From Pseudomonas sp. P7548 (GTDB lineage Bacteria > Pseudomonadota > Gammaproteobacteria > Pseudomonadales > Pseudomonadaceae): a stretch of 64,000 bases of DNA. Shown here piece by piece: positions 56,391 to 64,000 of this stretch; position 1 is the first letter of the stretch, and each line of letters begins with the position of its first letter. The notes below the pieces were generated by a model. The model had not been told where the DNA came from. It did not search any database and saw only the letters and a list, made by a program, of their open reading frames with translations. The stretch covers positions 124,001 to 188,000 of the forward strand of contig NZ_JACARO010000038.1 in assembly GCF_013386585.1 (NCBI RefSeq), written 5' to 3'. The position numbers and the translations under genes are program-made.

Positions 56391-57788
56391 ATGAAGTTCC
56401 GTCCTGCATTCAATCCGTTCTCCCGCCGGGTACGTCGCACGAGGATCGTCATGGCGGTGGCCGGTGCGCTCGCGCTGACGAGCGGTGTGGCCTGGAGCCA
56501 ACTGGGCTACCAGACCGGCGGCAGTGTCATCGGCGATGACGTCATGTACTCGATCGGCGGCGGAAACGCCGTGTCGATGGGACGTGCGGCTGGCATGCGC
56601 TCTCTCGGGGTCGGCGTGGGCTGGAACAGCAACTTGATCTGCGGTGACATGAGCATCCAGACCACGTTGAAGAATCAGCTCAACGGCGTCACCAACGGCT
56701 TCCAGCAAATCATGTCATCGGTGATCCAAAGCGCCACCAGCGCGGTGGCGTCGTTGCCGGCACTGATCATTCAGCGGGCCGATCCCGGCCTCTACAACCT
56801 GCTCACCAATGGCGTGTTGCAGGCACGGCTCGATTTCGACCGCTCCAAGCTGACGTGCCGTGCCATGGCGGAGAGGATGGCCGAGACGGCGGGCGGGCAG
56901 CTCGGCTGGAGCCAGATGGCAGAAGGCTTGGCGCTGCGCGATGCGGTGTCGAGCACGGATGCGGTCTCGGCCGTCGAGCAGGCCGAGACGCGCCGCGGCA
57001 ATGACGGTGTGCCGTGGGTCGGGGGCAGCAACGCGGGAGGCTCCGGCCAGCCCGCGATCAAGGTCGTCGGCGATGTCACCCGCGCCGGCTACAACCTGGT
57101 CAACGGCCGCGGCGTGACCGATACATCGTCCATCGCACCGACCAGTTGCAGCAGTCTCTCGTGCCAGACCTGGACCTCGCCGCAGGCCGCCGTCGAGTGG
57201 GCCACGCGCGTACTCGGCGAGAAGGAACAGCGCACTTGCGATGCCTGCACCAAGACCGAGACGACGCCCGGCGTAGGGCTGACGCCGTTGATCCAAGAAG
57301 AATACGACGCCAAGCTGCAGGCGCTCCAGGATCTGGTGTCCAAGGCGAAGAACACGACGCCCGAGAACCTGCGCGAGGCTGGCAGTGCATCGCTGCCCAT
57401 CACCCGCGGCGTGATCGAGGCGCTGCGTGACGAGCCGGACCAGCACCTGCTGTCGCAGCGCCTGGCGTCCGAGGTCGCGCTGTCCTCCGTGCTGGAGAAG
57501 GCGCTGTTGCTACAGCGCACGCTGCTCACGGGCAAGAAAGAGCCCAACGTCGCGGCCAACGAGCTTGCGGTGGAGGCCGTGAACAAGGAGAGCGATACGC
57601 TCGACCGCGAGATCCAGAACCTCAAAACGGAACTGGAACTGCGCCGCGAGCTGGCCAACAACTCGCCGATGGCCATCATTCAGCGCCATAGCACGCGCGC
57701 TTCGGGTTCGCGCGGCATCTACGAGGGCGATCCGGTGCCCGACCGTCTCGACCAACTCCAGAAGGGCAATCCGGGAGGTCGGCCATGA
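56391..57788 (+). CDS. TIGR03755-family ICE protein (PFL_4711-like)
   Basis: A 465-residue exported protein with a signal peptide of about 36 residues (ending GVAWSQ). The mature start LGYQTGGSVIGDDVMYSIGG is conserved, and a helical middle and a cysteine pair CDACTK lie near residue 284. It corresponds in position to the TraH-like periplasmic component of this transfer system. Its stop overlaps the next start (ATGA). Confidence 0.87.
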   Translation: MKFRPAFNPFSRRVRRTRIVMAVAGALALTSGVAWSQLGYQTGGSVIGDDVMYSIGGGNAVSMGRAAGMRSLGVGVGWNSNLICGDMSIQTTLKNQLNGVTNGFQQIMSSVIQSATSAVASLPALIIQRADPGLYNLLTNGVLQARLDFDRSKLTCRAMAERMAETAGGQLGWSQMAEGLALRDAVSSTDAVSAVEQAETRRGNDGVPWVGGSNAGGSGQPAIKVVGDVTRAGYNLVNGRGVTDTSSIAPTSCSSLSCQTWTSPQAAVEWATRVLGEKEQRTCDACTKTETTPGVGLTPLIQEEYDAKLQALQDLVSKAKNTTPENLREAGSASLPITRGVIEALRDEPDQHLLSQRLASEVALSSVLEKALLLQRTLLTGKKEPNVAANELAVEAVNKESDTLDREIQNLKTELELRRELANNSPMAIIQRHSTRASGSRGIYEGDPVPDRLDQLQKGNPGGRP

Positions 57789-58144
57789 GCGAGGCTCGCA
57801 TGACTTGGCGTCCACTACGCTGGCTGTTCAGCCGGCACGCGGCGAAAACCCTGCTATGGCTTGTGCTGGTCGTGGCCGCCGCCGTAGGGGCCAACGTCGC
57901 GGGCATCTACCTGGTCGGCAGTGTCGCGGCCTGGGAGCGGTGGCTGGCGGCGTCCGCAGGGTATTTCTTCATCTGGCGACTGTGCCTGTACGGCGGTACG
58001 GCCTATGGATGGGTCTGGATGCGCCGTCGGCTGCTGGCCCGCGAAGACAGCACGCAGGCGCGACGTCGGCTGATCCGCGCAGAGGTCGCCGGCGTCCTTG
58101 CCATTGTGGCGCTCGAAGCCAGCCTGTTGATGCAGGCCGCTTGA
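57785..58144 (+). CDS. Small inner-membrane ICE protein (119 aa)
   Basis: A 119-residue protein with three hydrophobic segments (about 22-48, 54-76 and 101-118) and a basic loop (MRRRLLAREDSTQARRRLIR). It belongs to the conserved gene position between TIGR03755 and TraG-N in this ICE family. Function unknown; it is probably a membrane partner of TraG. Coupled to the preceding gene by a 4-base overlap. Confidence 0.78.
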   Translation: MSEARMTWRPLRWLFSRHAAKTLLWLVLVVAAAVGANVAGIYLVGSVAAWERWLAASAGYFFIWRLCLYGGTAYGWVWMRRRLLAREDSTQARRRLIRAEVAGVLAIVALEASLLMQAA

Positions 58145-58159
58145 GGGGAGATCGAGGCA

Positions 58160-59677
58160 ATGACGCTTTTCACGACCGACTACCTGGAGTACTACCTCAC
58201 CCTCGTGTCCTGGATCGTCAACAACGGCATCTGGGCCGTGCTGGTGTCCAGCGGGGTGTTTGCGCTGCCCTTTGTGGCGATCGTCATCCAGGAATGGCTC
58301 AAGGCCAGAGCGGAGGGCGCCGACGAAGGCAACAAGGGCGTGCTCTCGGCGGCGCGCATCGAGAACCGAGTATTTGTGGCCATCGTGGTCGTGATGTTCG
58401 CCGGCATTCCGTTCATCGACGTCGACCTCAGCACTATCCAGTACGACAGCTCGCGCTCGGCGCAGTGCCAGGTCAGCGTGCCGCAGCCCGCGCAAACTGG
58501 CTGGTCGCAGTCCTTCAGCACCATCAACAACCAGTCGGCGAAGGTTCCGGTCTGGTGGGCTTTCATGCACGCGCTTTCGCGCGCCGTCACGAGCGCCTCG
58601 GTGGCTGCGATCCCGTGCGGCACGGATCTGCGGCAGATGCGGATGGAGATCGATGCCACACGCATCGACGACCCGGTGCTGGCCCAAGAAGTGGCGGATT
58701 TCACGCACGATTGCTATGGACCGGCTCGCGCCAAATTGTTCATGGCGCGGCCGGAGCTGGACGAAACGCAGATGAACGATGTGACCTGGATCGGTTCGAG
58801 GTTTTTCACGGACACGGGCGGTTACTACGACAGCTACCGCTCTAGCACGGCGCGCGAGGCATGGCCCTATGACGACACCCGCGACGCTGGGCTTGCGCAG
58901 GTTGCCAATGGTGGCGGCTACCCGACCTGCAGGCAGTGGTGGTCCGACGGCAGTAACGGACTGCGCGCGCGGCTGCTGGGGCAAGTGGACCCAAGCCTGC
59001 TGAATCGCCTGGCGGGCTGGGCTGGATTCCTGAGCCGGGCCGAGGTGGACGACTCCGTGATCCGCGCCATCGCGTCACCGCGGCAGCAGAAATTGAACCA
59101 AGGCAGCGTCTATACGGACTACGGCGGTCAGATCGACAAGACATTGCCCAATGTCGTCAACCGTGCCACCAGCGATGTTGGCTTGGCGGTTGGGGCTCTC
59201 GCCGCCTTCCCGGCAATGGACGTAGTGCGCCAAGCACTGCCCATGGTGCTCGCGCTGCTCAAGATGGCGCTCGTGATCTGCATTCCGCTAGTGCTGGTCG
59301 TGGGCACCTATGACCTGAAGATGGTCGTCACCGTCAGCACCGTCCAGTTCGCGCTGTTCTTCACGGACTTCTGGTTTCAGCTCGCACGCTGGATCGACAG
59401 CACCATCCTCGATGCGCTCTACGGGTGGGGCTTTGGCTGGAACCGGCCGCATACCAACTTCGACCCGCTGGTGGGGCTGAACAATGCCTTCGGCGACATG
59501 CTTTTGATGTTCGTCACCGGCACGATGTTCTTGGTCCTGCCGACTTTCTGGGTGGCAGCGCTTGGGTGGGTCGGAGTAAAAGCCGGGGTAATCGCTCAGA
59601 ACCTGGCTGTCGGTTCCAAGGAAGCACGCGACAGCGCGGGATCAGGCGTAAACAAGGTTACCGGCAAGGTGCTTTGA
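58160..59677 (+). CDS. traG: TraG N-terminal-domain protein (mating-pair stabilisation / VirB6-like)
   Basis: A 505-residue polytopic inner-membrane protein with helices near 12-45, 70-95, 335-395 and 430-480. A large periplasmic part (about 100-330) contains NNQSAKVPVWWAFMHALSRA, typical of the TraG-N family. It forms the inner-membrane channel part and, in F-like systems, helps hold mating pairs. It ends the last transfer operon; the following genes are on the other strand. Confidence 0.88.
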   Translation: MTLFTTDYLEYYLTLVSWIVNNGIWAVLVSSGVFALPFVAIVIQEWLKARAEGADEGNKGVLSAARIENRVFVAIVVVMFAGIPFIDVDLSTIQYDSSRSAQCQVSVPQPAQTGWSQSFSTINNQSAKVPVWWAFMHALSRAVTSASVAAIPCGTDLRQMRMEIDATRIDDPVLAQEVADFTHDCYGPARAKLFMARPELDETQMNDVTWIGSRFFTDTGGYYDSYRSSTAREAWPYDDTRDAGLAQVANGGGYPTCRQWWSDGSNGLRARLLGQVDPSLLNRLAGWAGFLSRAEVDDSVIRAIASPRQQKLNQGSVYTDYGGQIDKTLPNVVNRATSDVGLAVGALAAFPAMDVVRQALPMVLALLKMALVICIPLVLVVGTYDLKMVVTVSTVQFALFFTDFWFQLARWIDSTILDALYGWGFGWNRPHTNFDPLVGLNNAFGDMLLMFVTGTMFLVLPTFWVAALGWVGVKAGVIAQNLAVGSKEARDSAGSGVNKVTGKVL

Positions 59678-59690
59678 TCGGTCGCCCATT

Positions 59691-60068
59691 TCAGTCGTTG
59701 AACGGATCGTTCGGGTCGTGCGGGTCGATCCGCTGACCGCTGGACGAATACAGGCCAAAGCCTGCCTCGCCGTTTCGCAGTTCGTCCGGTTGCGTCCAGC
59801 GATCATCATTGACCGTCGAATTGCTGGCCGTCCATGCTGCGGCAACCCCAACCAGAAGCACCAACGCCAGCCAGAACGCGGCGTAGAACAGCAATCCCAG
59901 CGCGACCAGCTTCACTACCCATACGAGCACGGTGGCCCCGGCAAGCGGCATCCCCTTGGAGGCGAGCCAACACGACAACCTTCGCTCGCCGCGCGCATAG
60001 GCGCGCCATCCACGGCCAACGCTGCGGCCGAGGCGTTCTGCGGTGCTGATGCGGGTTGTCGTGTTCAT
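59691..60068 (-). CDS. DUF3742-family membrane protein
   Basis: A 125-residue protein with a basic N terminus (RISTAERLGRSVGRGWRAYARG) and one long hydrophobic region (about 42-80). The acidic, Asp/Pro-rich tail ends DPHDPNDPFND. It is characteristic of this ICE class between traG and the relaxase, always opposite to traG. Function unknown. The start at 60068 has AGGAGA upstream. Confidence 0.88.
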   Translation of the reverse strand: MNTTTRISTAERLGRSVGRGWRAYARGERRLSCWLASKGMPLAGATVLVWVVKLVALGLLFYAAFWLALVLLVGVAAAWTASNSTVNDDRWTQPDELRNGEAGFGLYSSSGQRIDPHDPNDPFND

Positions 60069-60095
60069 GGTCGTCTCCTGCTACATGAGGAATGC

Positions 60096-60554
60096 CTATT
60101 CCAGTTTGCTCCAATCCTGCTTGCTTGCCTGCACCAATACGTTCCAATCGTCTGGTGGATTTCCACGTCCGAGCATTTTCTCGAACACGGCATAGGGATC
60201 TGACTTGCTCCCCGAAGACCGCAAGGTCTGCTCATCATTGACCCAGGCGTACACGATGACCTTGGCCTTCGAGTCGTACCGGAAGAACAACCGGAACCGC
60301 CTTCCGATCTTGGCCCTTCGCCAGTGCCGGTGGGCCAGCCCCAGGGTGTTGCCCTGGCGGTACTCGTCGCGTGCCGGATCACCGGGCACCACATCTAATA
60401 TCAACTGGTTCAAGGCCCGGAAGAGCTTGACGTTGGCGTTGGACTCGAAGCCCTCCGGGTCGTTCTCCTGCGCGCGCCGTGCGGCTGCGTGCAGCTTCTG
60501 CAACTGCTCGATCACACAGTCGTGGAACAGCAATGCCCAGCCATGCCGTTGCAT
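60096..60554 (-). CDS. yhaV: YhaV-family toxin
   Basis: A 152-residue RelE-like ribonuclease toxin. Visible are GWALLFHDCVIEQLQKL, GNTLGLAHRHWRRAKIG, FRLFFRYDSKAKVIVYAWVND and a C-terminal DPYAVFEKML, all typical of YhaV. It cleaves mRNA on ribosomes and is neutralised by PrlF. The ATG shares a base with the antitoxin stop (TGATG). The pair probably stabilises the ICE. Confidence 0.92.
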   Translation of the reverse strand: MQRHGWALLFHDCVIEQLQKLHAAARRAQENDPEGFESNANVKLFRALNQLILDVVPGDPARDEYRQGNTLGLAHRHWRRAKIGRRFRLFFRYDSKAKVIVYAWVNDEQTLRSSGSKSDPYAVFEKMLGRGNPPDDWNVLVQASKQDWSKLE

Positions 60555-60871
60555 CAGAGTTCCACTTCGCCGTCGATTTCCTCGTCCAGCTTCACGCCGT
60601 GACCCGCTTGCTCCAGCATGGCGCGAGTTAGATCCTCGGGCAGACCATGGACGTTCCGGCCCGCCTCGATGTCGCGGGCCAGCAGACTCAGGAACGCACC
60701 GATGGCGGGGTCCTCGTGCTCGGCGTCGGCACGGGTCACGACGACTTCTCCGTCACGCAGGTCGAACGCAACCTTGCCGCCGGCATCGACACCGAGCGCC
60801 TGCCGGATGGGCTTGGGCAGCGTGATCTGGCCTTTGGAGGTCAGCGTGGCAACTTCATGAATGGCAGGCAT
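60554..60871 (-). CDS. prlF: PrlF-family antitoxin
   Basis: A 105-residue protein with an AbrB/SpoVT-type swapped-hairpin DNA-binding domain (ATLTSKGQITLPKPIRQALGV) and an acidic C-terminal toxin-binding half (LARDIEAGRNVHGLPEDLTR). The ATG at 60871 follows AGGAG, deciding it over a longer frame to 60940. It represses its own operon, probably through the palindrome at 60901. Confidence 0.92.
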   Translation of the reverse strand: MPAIHEVATLTSKGQITLPKPIRQALGVDAGGKVAFDLRDGEVVVTRADAEHEDPAIGAFLSLLARDIEAGRNVHGLPEDLTRAMLEQAGHGVKLDEEIDGEVEL

Positions 60872-60900
60872 GGCCGTTCTCCTAATAGCGATGCCCTGAT

Positions 60901-60920
60901 GGTAAGGAATATTCCTTACC
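60901..60920. promoter_or_regulatory. Perfect 20-bp palindrome, operator of prlF-yhaV
   Basis: GGTAAGGAATATTCCTTACC lies 29 bases upstream of the prlF start within the promoter region, the expected place for the PrlF-YhaV binding site. Confidence 0.75.
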
Positions 60921-60940
60921 ATGTCAATATGGGGTCTCAT

Positions 60941-61176
60941 GGCGTCCTCCCGAGTCCAAGAATCGGCCCATCGTAGGGCGGGAACACCAAGCCTTCACGC
61001 ATCAATCCGGCCCGCCGAACCTCGCATTGGCCGTGGACGGTCAATGCCCCACGCCCTATACCCAAATGGTTAAAGGCTAAAGGGCCGAAAGGGCAAGGGA
61101 ATGGGGTGCAAGGGGAAAGGCCCTACCTCGAAAAGGCGAAAAGGCCCCCCGCTCGGCCCACCACCAGGACACCCGC
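60941..61176. other. Intergenic region before traI with purine-rich repeats, candidate oriT
   Basis: Between the divergent prlF and traI genes there is no gene. At 61072-61145 the plus strand is purine-rich with repeated AAAGGC / GAAAGGGC / GAAAAGGC units (61072, 61080, 61087, 61130, 61138). Relaxase genes commonly have oriT beside them, so this is a candidate transfer origin or a traI control region. Confidence 0.4.
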
Positions 61177-63021
61177 ATGCTCTTTCTGTTCCAGCGGAAA
61201 CGACCTCCGGTCGCTGCCGCTCCGTCGCCAGCGCCCGCCCTCGATCTCCCGAAAGGGCTGCTGCGGCCCGAGTCGGCCGCATCGCTGCTGGCCACGCCGC
61301 GCCGGCAGAAGCTGCTGGAATACATCTGGCAGCGCACCTCCCTCTCGCGCAAGCAGTTCGTCACCCTGTACCGCACGCCGCTGGAACGATATGCCGAGCT
61401 GGTCCAGCAATTTCCCGCTTCCGAAAGCCACCATCACGCTTACCCGGGCGGCATGCTCGACCACGGCCTGGAAATCGTCGCCTACAGCCTGAAGCTGCGC
61501 CAGTCCCATCTGCTGCCCATCGGTGCCAGCCCCGAGGACCAGGCGGCGCAGTCCGAGGCCTGGACCGCCGCCGTCGCCTACGCGGCACTACTGCACGACA
61601 TCGGCAAGATCGCTGTCGATCTGCACGTCGAACTCGCCGACGGCAACACCTGGCATCCCTGGCACGGGCCGCTGCTCCAGCCGTACCGCTTCCGCTATCG
61701 TGAGGATCGTGAATACCGCTTGCATAGTGCTGCAACAGGTCTGCTCTACCGCCAACTGCTCGATCGGCACGTCTTGGACTGGCTCAGTGGCTACCCGGCG
61801 CTATGGGCCCCGCTGCTCTACGTCTTGGCCGGACAGTACGAGCATGCCGGGGTCCTGGGCGAGCTTGTCGTGCAGGCTGATCGCGCTTCTGTGGCTCAGG
61901 AGCTGGGTGGTGATCCGGCCCGCGTCATGGCAGCACCCAAGCACGCACTGCAACGCAAGCTGCTCGACGGGCTGCGTTATCTGCTCAAGGAAGAGTTGAA
62001 GCTGAACCAGCCGGAAGCCTCCGATGGCTGGCTCACCGAGGATGGTTTGTGGCTGGTGAGCAAGACGGTTTCGGACAAACTGCGCGCACACCTCCTGTCT
62101 CAGGGGATCGATGGCATTCCTGCGAACAACACCGCCGTGTTCAACGTGCTGCAAGACCACGGCATGCTCCAGCCCACCTCGGACGGCAAAGCGGTCTGGC
62201 GCGCGACCGTGACCAGCACGACCGGCTGGTCCCATTCGTTCACCCTGTTGCGTCTCGCTCCCGCGCTGATCTGGGAGTCTGGCGAGCGACCAGCACCTTT
62301 CGCGGGCACGGTAGAGATCGACGCGACGCCCGCGGAAAACGACGCCTGCATGTCGGCTCCCGCGCCTACCGTCTCGGTGAACCCAGCGCAGGGAGGTCAA
62401 GAGCCTCCGATTTGGGAGGGCGACAGCACCACCATCGTTTCACCGCCCGCAGCCCAGCCCGTGCCCGACGTCATGGAGGATTTGCTCGCGATGGTGGGCT
62501 TGGGTGAGTCGGCCGGCGTTGGCCAGGATGCCGAGGAGTTCCTCCACACCCCCGCGCCAGCAACAGCCGCGACGTCCATTCCATCGCCTGCACCTGCACC
62601 CGCGCCTACGCCTGGGTCATCGGCAACGAAGCCATCCGGGGAACAGTTCATGGTTTGGCTGAAGCAGGGAATCGCCTCACGACGGCTCATCATCAACGAC
62701 GCGAAGGCACTCGTGCATACGGTGAATGAGACGGCCTACCTGGTCAGCCCGGGTGTGTTCCAACGCTATGCGCAGGAGCATCCCGAAGTGGCCGCACTCG
62801 CCAAGCAGGAGAATCAACAGGATTGGCAGTGGGTGCAGAAGCGCTTCGAGAAGCTGCAGCTACATCGAAAGCAGCCCAATGGCCTGAACATTTGGACCTG
62901 TGAAGTCACGGGCCCGAGGAAGTCCCGCCGACTGCATGGCTACCTCCTCGAAGATGGGTCCTTGGCACTCGCCGAAATACCGCCCAACAATCCCTATCTT
63001 GCTCTGACTCAGGAAGGATGA
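61177..63021 (+). CDS. traI: MobH-family relaxase TraI
   Basis: A 614-residue protein with the MobH relaxase domain: the three-histidine motif SESHHHAYPGG (His85-87) and the HD pair LLHDIGK (His140, Asp141) in residues about 25-300. A Pro/Ala-rich linker (about 370-485) and a C-terminal DNA-binding winged domain (about 488-600, FMVWLKQGIASRRLIIND) follow. It nicks the ICE at oriT and pilots the strand to TraD. It stands alone as a transcription unit at the edge of the core. Confidence 0.92.
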   Translation: MLFLFQRKRPPVAAAPSPAPALDLPKGLLRPESAASLLATPRRQKLLEYIWQRTSLSRKQFVTLYRTPLERYAELVQQFPASESHHHAYPGGMLDHGLEIVAYSLKLRQSHLLPIGASPEDQAAQSEAWTAAVAYAALLHDIGKIAVDLHVELADGNTWHPWHGPLLQPYRFRYREDREYRLHSAATGLLYRQLLDRHVLDWLSGYPALWAPLLYVLAGQYEHAGVLGELVVQADRASVAQELGGDPARVMAAPKHALQRKLLDGLRYLLKEELKLNQPEASDGWLTEDGLWLVSKTVSDKLRAHLLSQGIDGIPANNTAVFNVLQDHGMLQPTSDGKAVWRATVTSTTGWSHSFTLLRLAPALIWESGERPAPFAGTVEIDATPAENDACMSAPAPTVSVNPAQGGQEPPIWEGDSTTIVSPPAAQPVPDVMEDLLAMVGLGESAGVGQDAEEFLHTPAPATAATSIPSPAPAPAPTPGSSATKPSGEQFMVWLKQGIASRRLIINDAKALVHTVNETAYLVSPGVFQRYAQEHPEVAALAKQENQQDWQWVQKRFEKLQLHRKQPNGLNIWTCEVTGPRKSRRLHGYLLEDGSLALAEIPPNNPYLALTQEG

Positions 63022-63029
63022 CGCGATTC

Positions 63030-63070
63030 GGGCATTGATCGCCACCGTCGTGTGGCGACGATCAATGCCC
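63030..63070. terminator. Bidirectional hairpin between traI and the uvrA-like gene
   Basis: GGGCATTGATCG-CCAC pairs with GTGG-CGA-CGATCAATGCCC (16 bp with a 3-base bulge). There is no long T run, so it acts weakly or as a boundary between convergent genes. Confidence 0.5.
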
Positions 63071-63101
63071 CGCGAAAATTGGCAACATTTGGCGAACTGA
63101 G

Positions 63102-64000
63102 CTACTCGGCCCGCGCCAACTCCTGTGCAAGGAACGGAGCGGTTCTGCTGCCAGACGTTCGGGCCACCTGCTGAGGGGAGCCCGCCACCACGATGCTGCC
63201 GCCGGCAGCGCCTGCACCAGGCCCCACGTCGATCACCCAATCGGCCTGGGCCACCGCGCGCATATCGTGTTCGATCATCACTACGGTATTGCCGGCATCG
63301 ACCAGGCGCTGCAACTGCACCAGCAGCCGGTCGGCGTCCGACGCATGCAGCCCGGTAGTCGGCTCGTCGAGCACGTACAGGCTTCGGCCGCGCTGGCTGC
63401 GCTGAAGCTCGGTCGCCAGCTTGATGCGCTGCGCCTCGCCACCGGAAAGCTCAGTGGCTGGTTGTCCCAGGCGCAGATAGCCCAGTCCGATGTCGCGCAG
63501 CAGTTGCAGGGGCCTTGCCACCGCGTCTTCACCCGCGAAGAATTCGCTGGCCTCGTCCACGGTCATCTGCAGCACCTCGGCGATGTTGCGCCCGTTCCAC
63601 TGCACCTTCAGCGTGGCCTCGTTGTAGCGCGCGCCATGGCAGGTCGGGCATGGCGCGTACACGCTGGGCATGAACAGCAGTTCCACGCTAACGAAACCCT
63701 CGCCCTCGCAAGTCTCGCAGCGCCCCTTGGCGACGTTGAACGAGAACCGTCCGGCATCATAGCGGCGGCGTCGAGCATCGGGCGTGGCAGCGAACAGCTT
63801 GCGCACATGGTCGAACAGGCCCGTGTAGGTGGCCAGGTTCGACCGCGGCGTGCGCCCGATCGGTTTCTGGTCCACCTGCACCAGACGCTGTACGGCGTCC
63901 ACGTCGCCCGCCAGATGGCCGCCGGTCGCTTCGATCACTGCCGGCCCTTCGCTGGTGGCGCTTTCGGCTACATCGTCTTCCGGCTCGTGGCCCAGGTGCA
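63102..64000 (-). CDS. UvrA-like ABC excinuclease subunit, C-terminal part
   Basis: The visible 299 codons are the C-terminal half and stay open to the window edge. A CETCEGEG...CPTCHG zinc module is followed by the signature LSGGEAQRIKLATEL, Walker B LYVLDEPTTGLH and the VVMIEHD switch. This is the second ATPase half of a UvrA-family protein, perhaps the UvrA2 type found on mobile elements and in resistance clusters. It converges on traI and is probably the first cargo gene on this side. The 5' part and its partners lie outside. Confidence 0.85.
   Translation of the reverse strand, partial: HLGHEPEDDVAESATSEGPAVIEATGGHLAGDVDAVQRLVQVDQKPIGRTPRSNLATYTGLFDHVRKLFAATPDARRRRYDAGRFSFNVAKGRCETCEGEGFVSVELLFMPSVYAPCPTCHGARYNEATLKVQWNGRNIAEVLQMTVDEASEFFAGEDAVARPLQLLRDIGLGYLRLGQPATELSGGEAQRIKLATELQRSQRGRSLYVLDEPTTGLHASDADRLLVQLQRLVDAGNTVVMIEHDMRAVAQADWVIDVGPGAGAAGGSIVVAGSPQQVARTSGSRTAPFLAQELARAE

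Larger units (their letters stand above)
1377..64000. mobile_element. ICEclc/PFGI-1-family integrative and conjugative element, one end
   Basis: The region from the tRNA-Gly att site to the right edge carries the hallmark ordered genes of this family. These are alpA-parA-shi-parB, DUF2857, STY4528, TIGR03761, DUF3158, ssb, topB, DUF3577, DUF932, DUF3275 and an SNF2 helicase, then the transfer genes from PilL-N to TraG-N, DUF3742 and the MobH relaxase. The visible part is about 62.6 kb; integrase and the second att copy are not seen. Cargo inferred from position and family membership is an arsenic operon at the end and two defence islands between core modules. The element is plausibly transfer-competent, since all core transfer genes in view are intact. 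Confidence 0.93.

Noticed and set aside
1..64000. CRISPR arrays and insertion sequences
   Set aside because: No regularly spaced direct repeats with unique spacers and no transposase motifs were seen on either strand.

Overview
The window is the junction between a Pseudomonas-like chromosome and one end of a large integrative and conjugative element (ICE) of the ICEclc / PFGI-1 (PAGI-2) family. The first ~1.37 kb is host sequence: the start of a polyamine-type periplasmic binding protein and a divergent LuxR-type regulator with a strong terminator. An 18-bp sequence at 1377-1394 matches, on the minus strand, the 3' end of a tRNA-Gly gene. That is the integration site used by this ICE family, and no tRNA body follows it. 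The element therefore starts at 1377 and runs off the right edge; the intact tRNA, the integrase and the other att copy are not in view.

Layout. 1.6-5.9 kb: minus-strand arsenic operon arsR-arsC(LMW-PTP type)-acr3-MFS-arsC(glutaredoxin type)-arsH, placed at the extreme end. 6.6-12.4 kb: maintenance and activation block (BisR-like regulator, alpA, parA, shi-like, parB, DUF2857, STY4528-type replication protein). 12.7-16.8 kb: TIGR03761, DUF3158/InrR-like, ssb, topB. 16.8-17.7 kb: a gene-free stretch with strong hairpins and a possible methyltransferase stub. 17.7-29.0 kb: fourteen small to medium ICE genes of largely unknown role, ending in a DNA methyltransferase-like protein and an SNF2-type helicase. 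29.1-33.6 kb: cargo, namely a CoiA-like nuclease plus a Gabija (GajA/GajB) defence pair. 33.8-39.9 kb: first transfer operon (PilL-N lipoprotein to TraD and TIGR03747). 39.9-45.5 kb: second cargo island with a four-gene operon (ParS-like regulator, 52-aa protein, DUF3800, zinc-hook ATPase) and a divergent AbiH. 45.6-59.7 kb: the type IV secretion genes, with an embedded DsbA-like protein and RadC. 59.7-63.0 kb: DUF3742, PrlF/YhaV toxin-antitoxin and the MobH relaxase TraI. 63.1 kb to the edge: a convergent UvrA-like gene, probably the start of further cargo.

How it works together. ParA/ParB/Shi-like, the BisR-like and DUF2857 proteins and AlpA maintain the element and probably switch it on. 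SSB, TopB and the STY45xx proteins process its DNA. TraI nicks it, TraD couples it to the TraC-powered secretion channel, and the SLT lysozyme and Dsb-like proteins help build the channel. The two defence islands sit directly upstream of transfer-operon promoters.

The most interesting non-coding signals are: (1) a TTGTTTG-centred motif about 67-81 bases upstream of the first gene of several transfer or processing operons; (2) two copies of a structured RNA with compensatory base changes and a conserved pseudoknot, one of them before radC; (3) a recurring leader (TTTTCATCCACC plus hairpin) before about eleven genes, most of them in the 17.7-29 kb cluster; (4) repeated palindromes around the replication and processing genes. 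The best candidate for an undescribed system is the four-gene operon at 39.9-44.5 kb.
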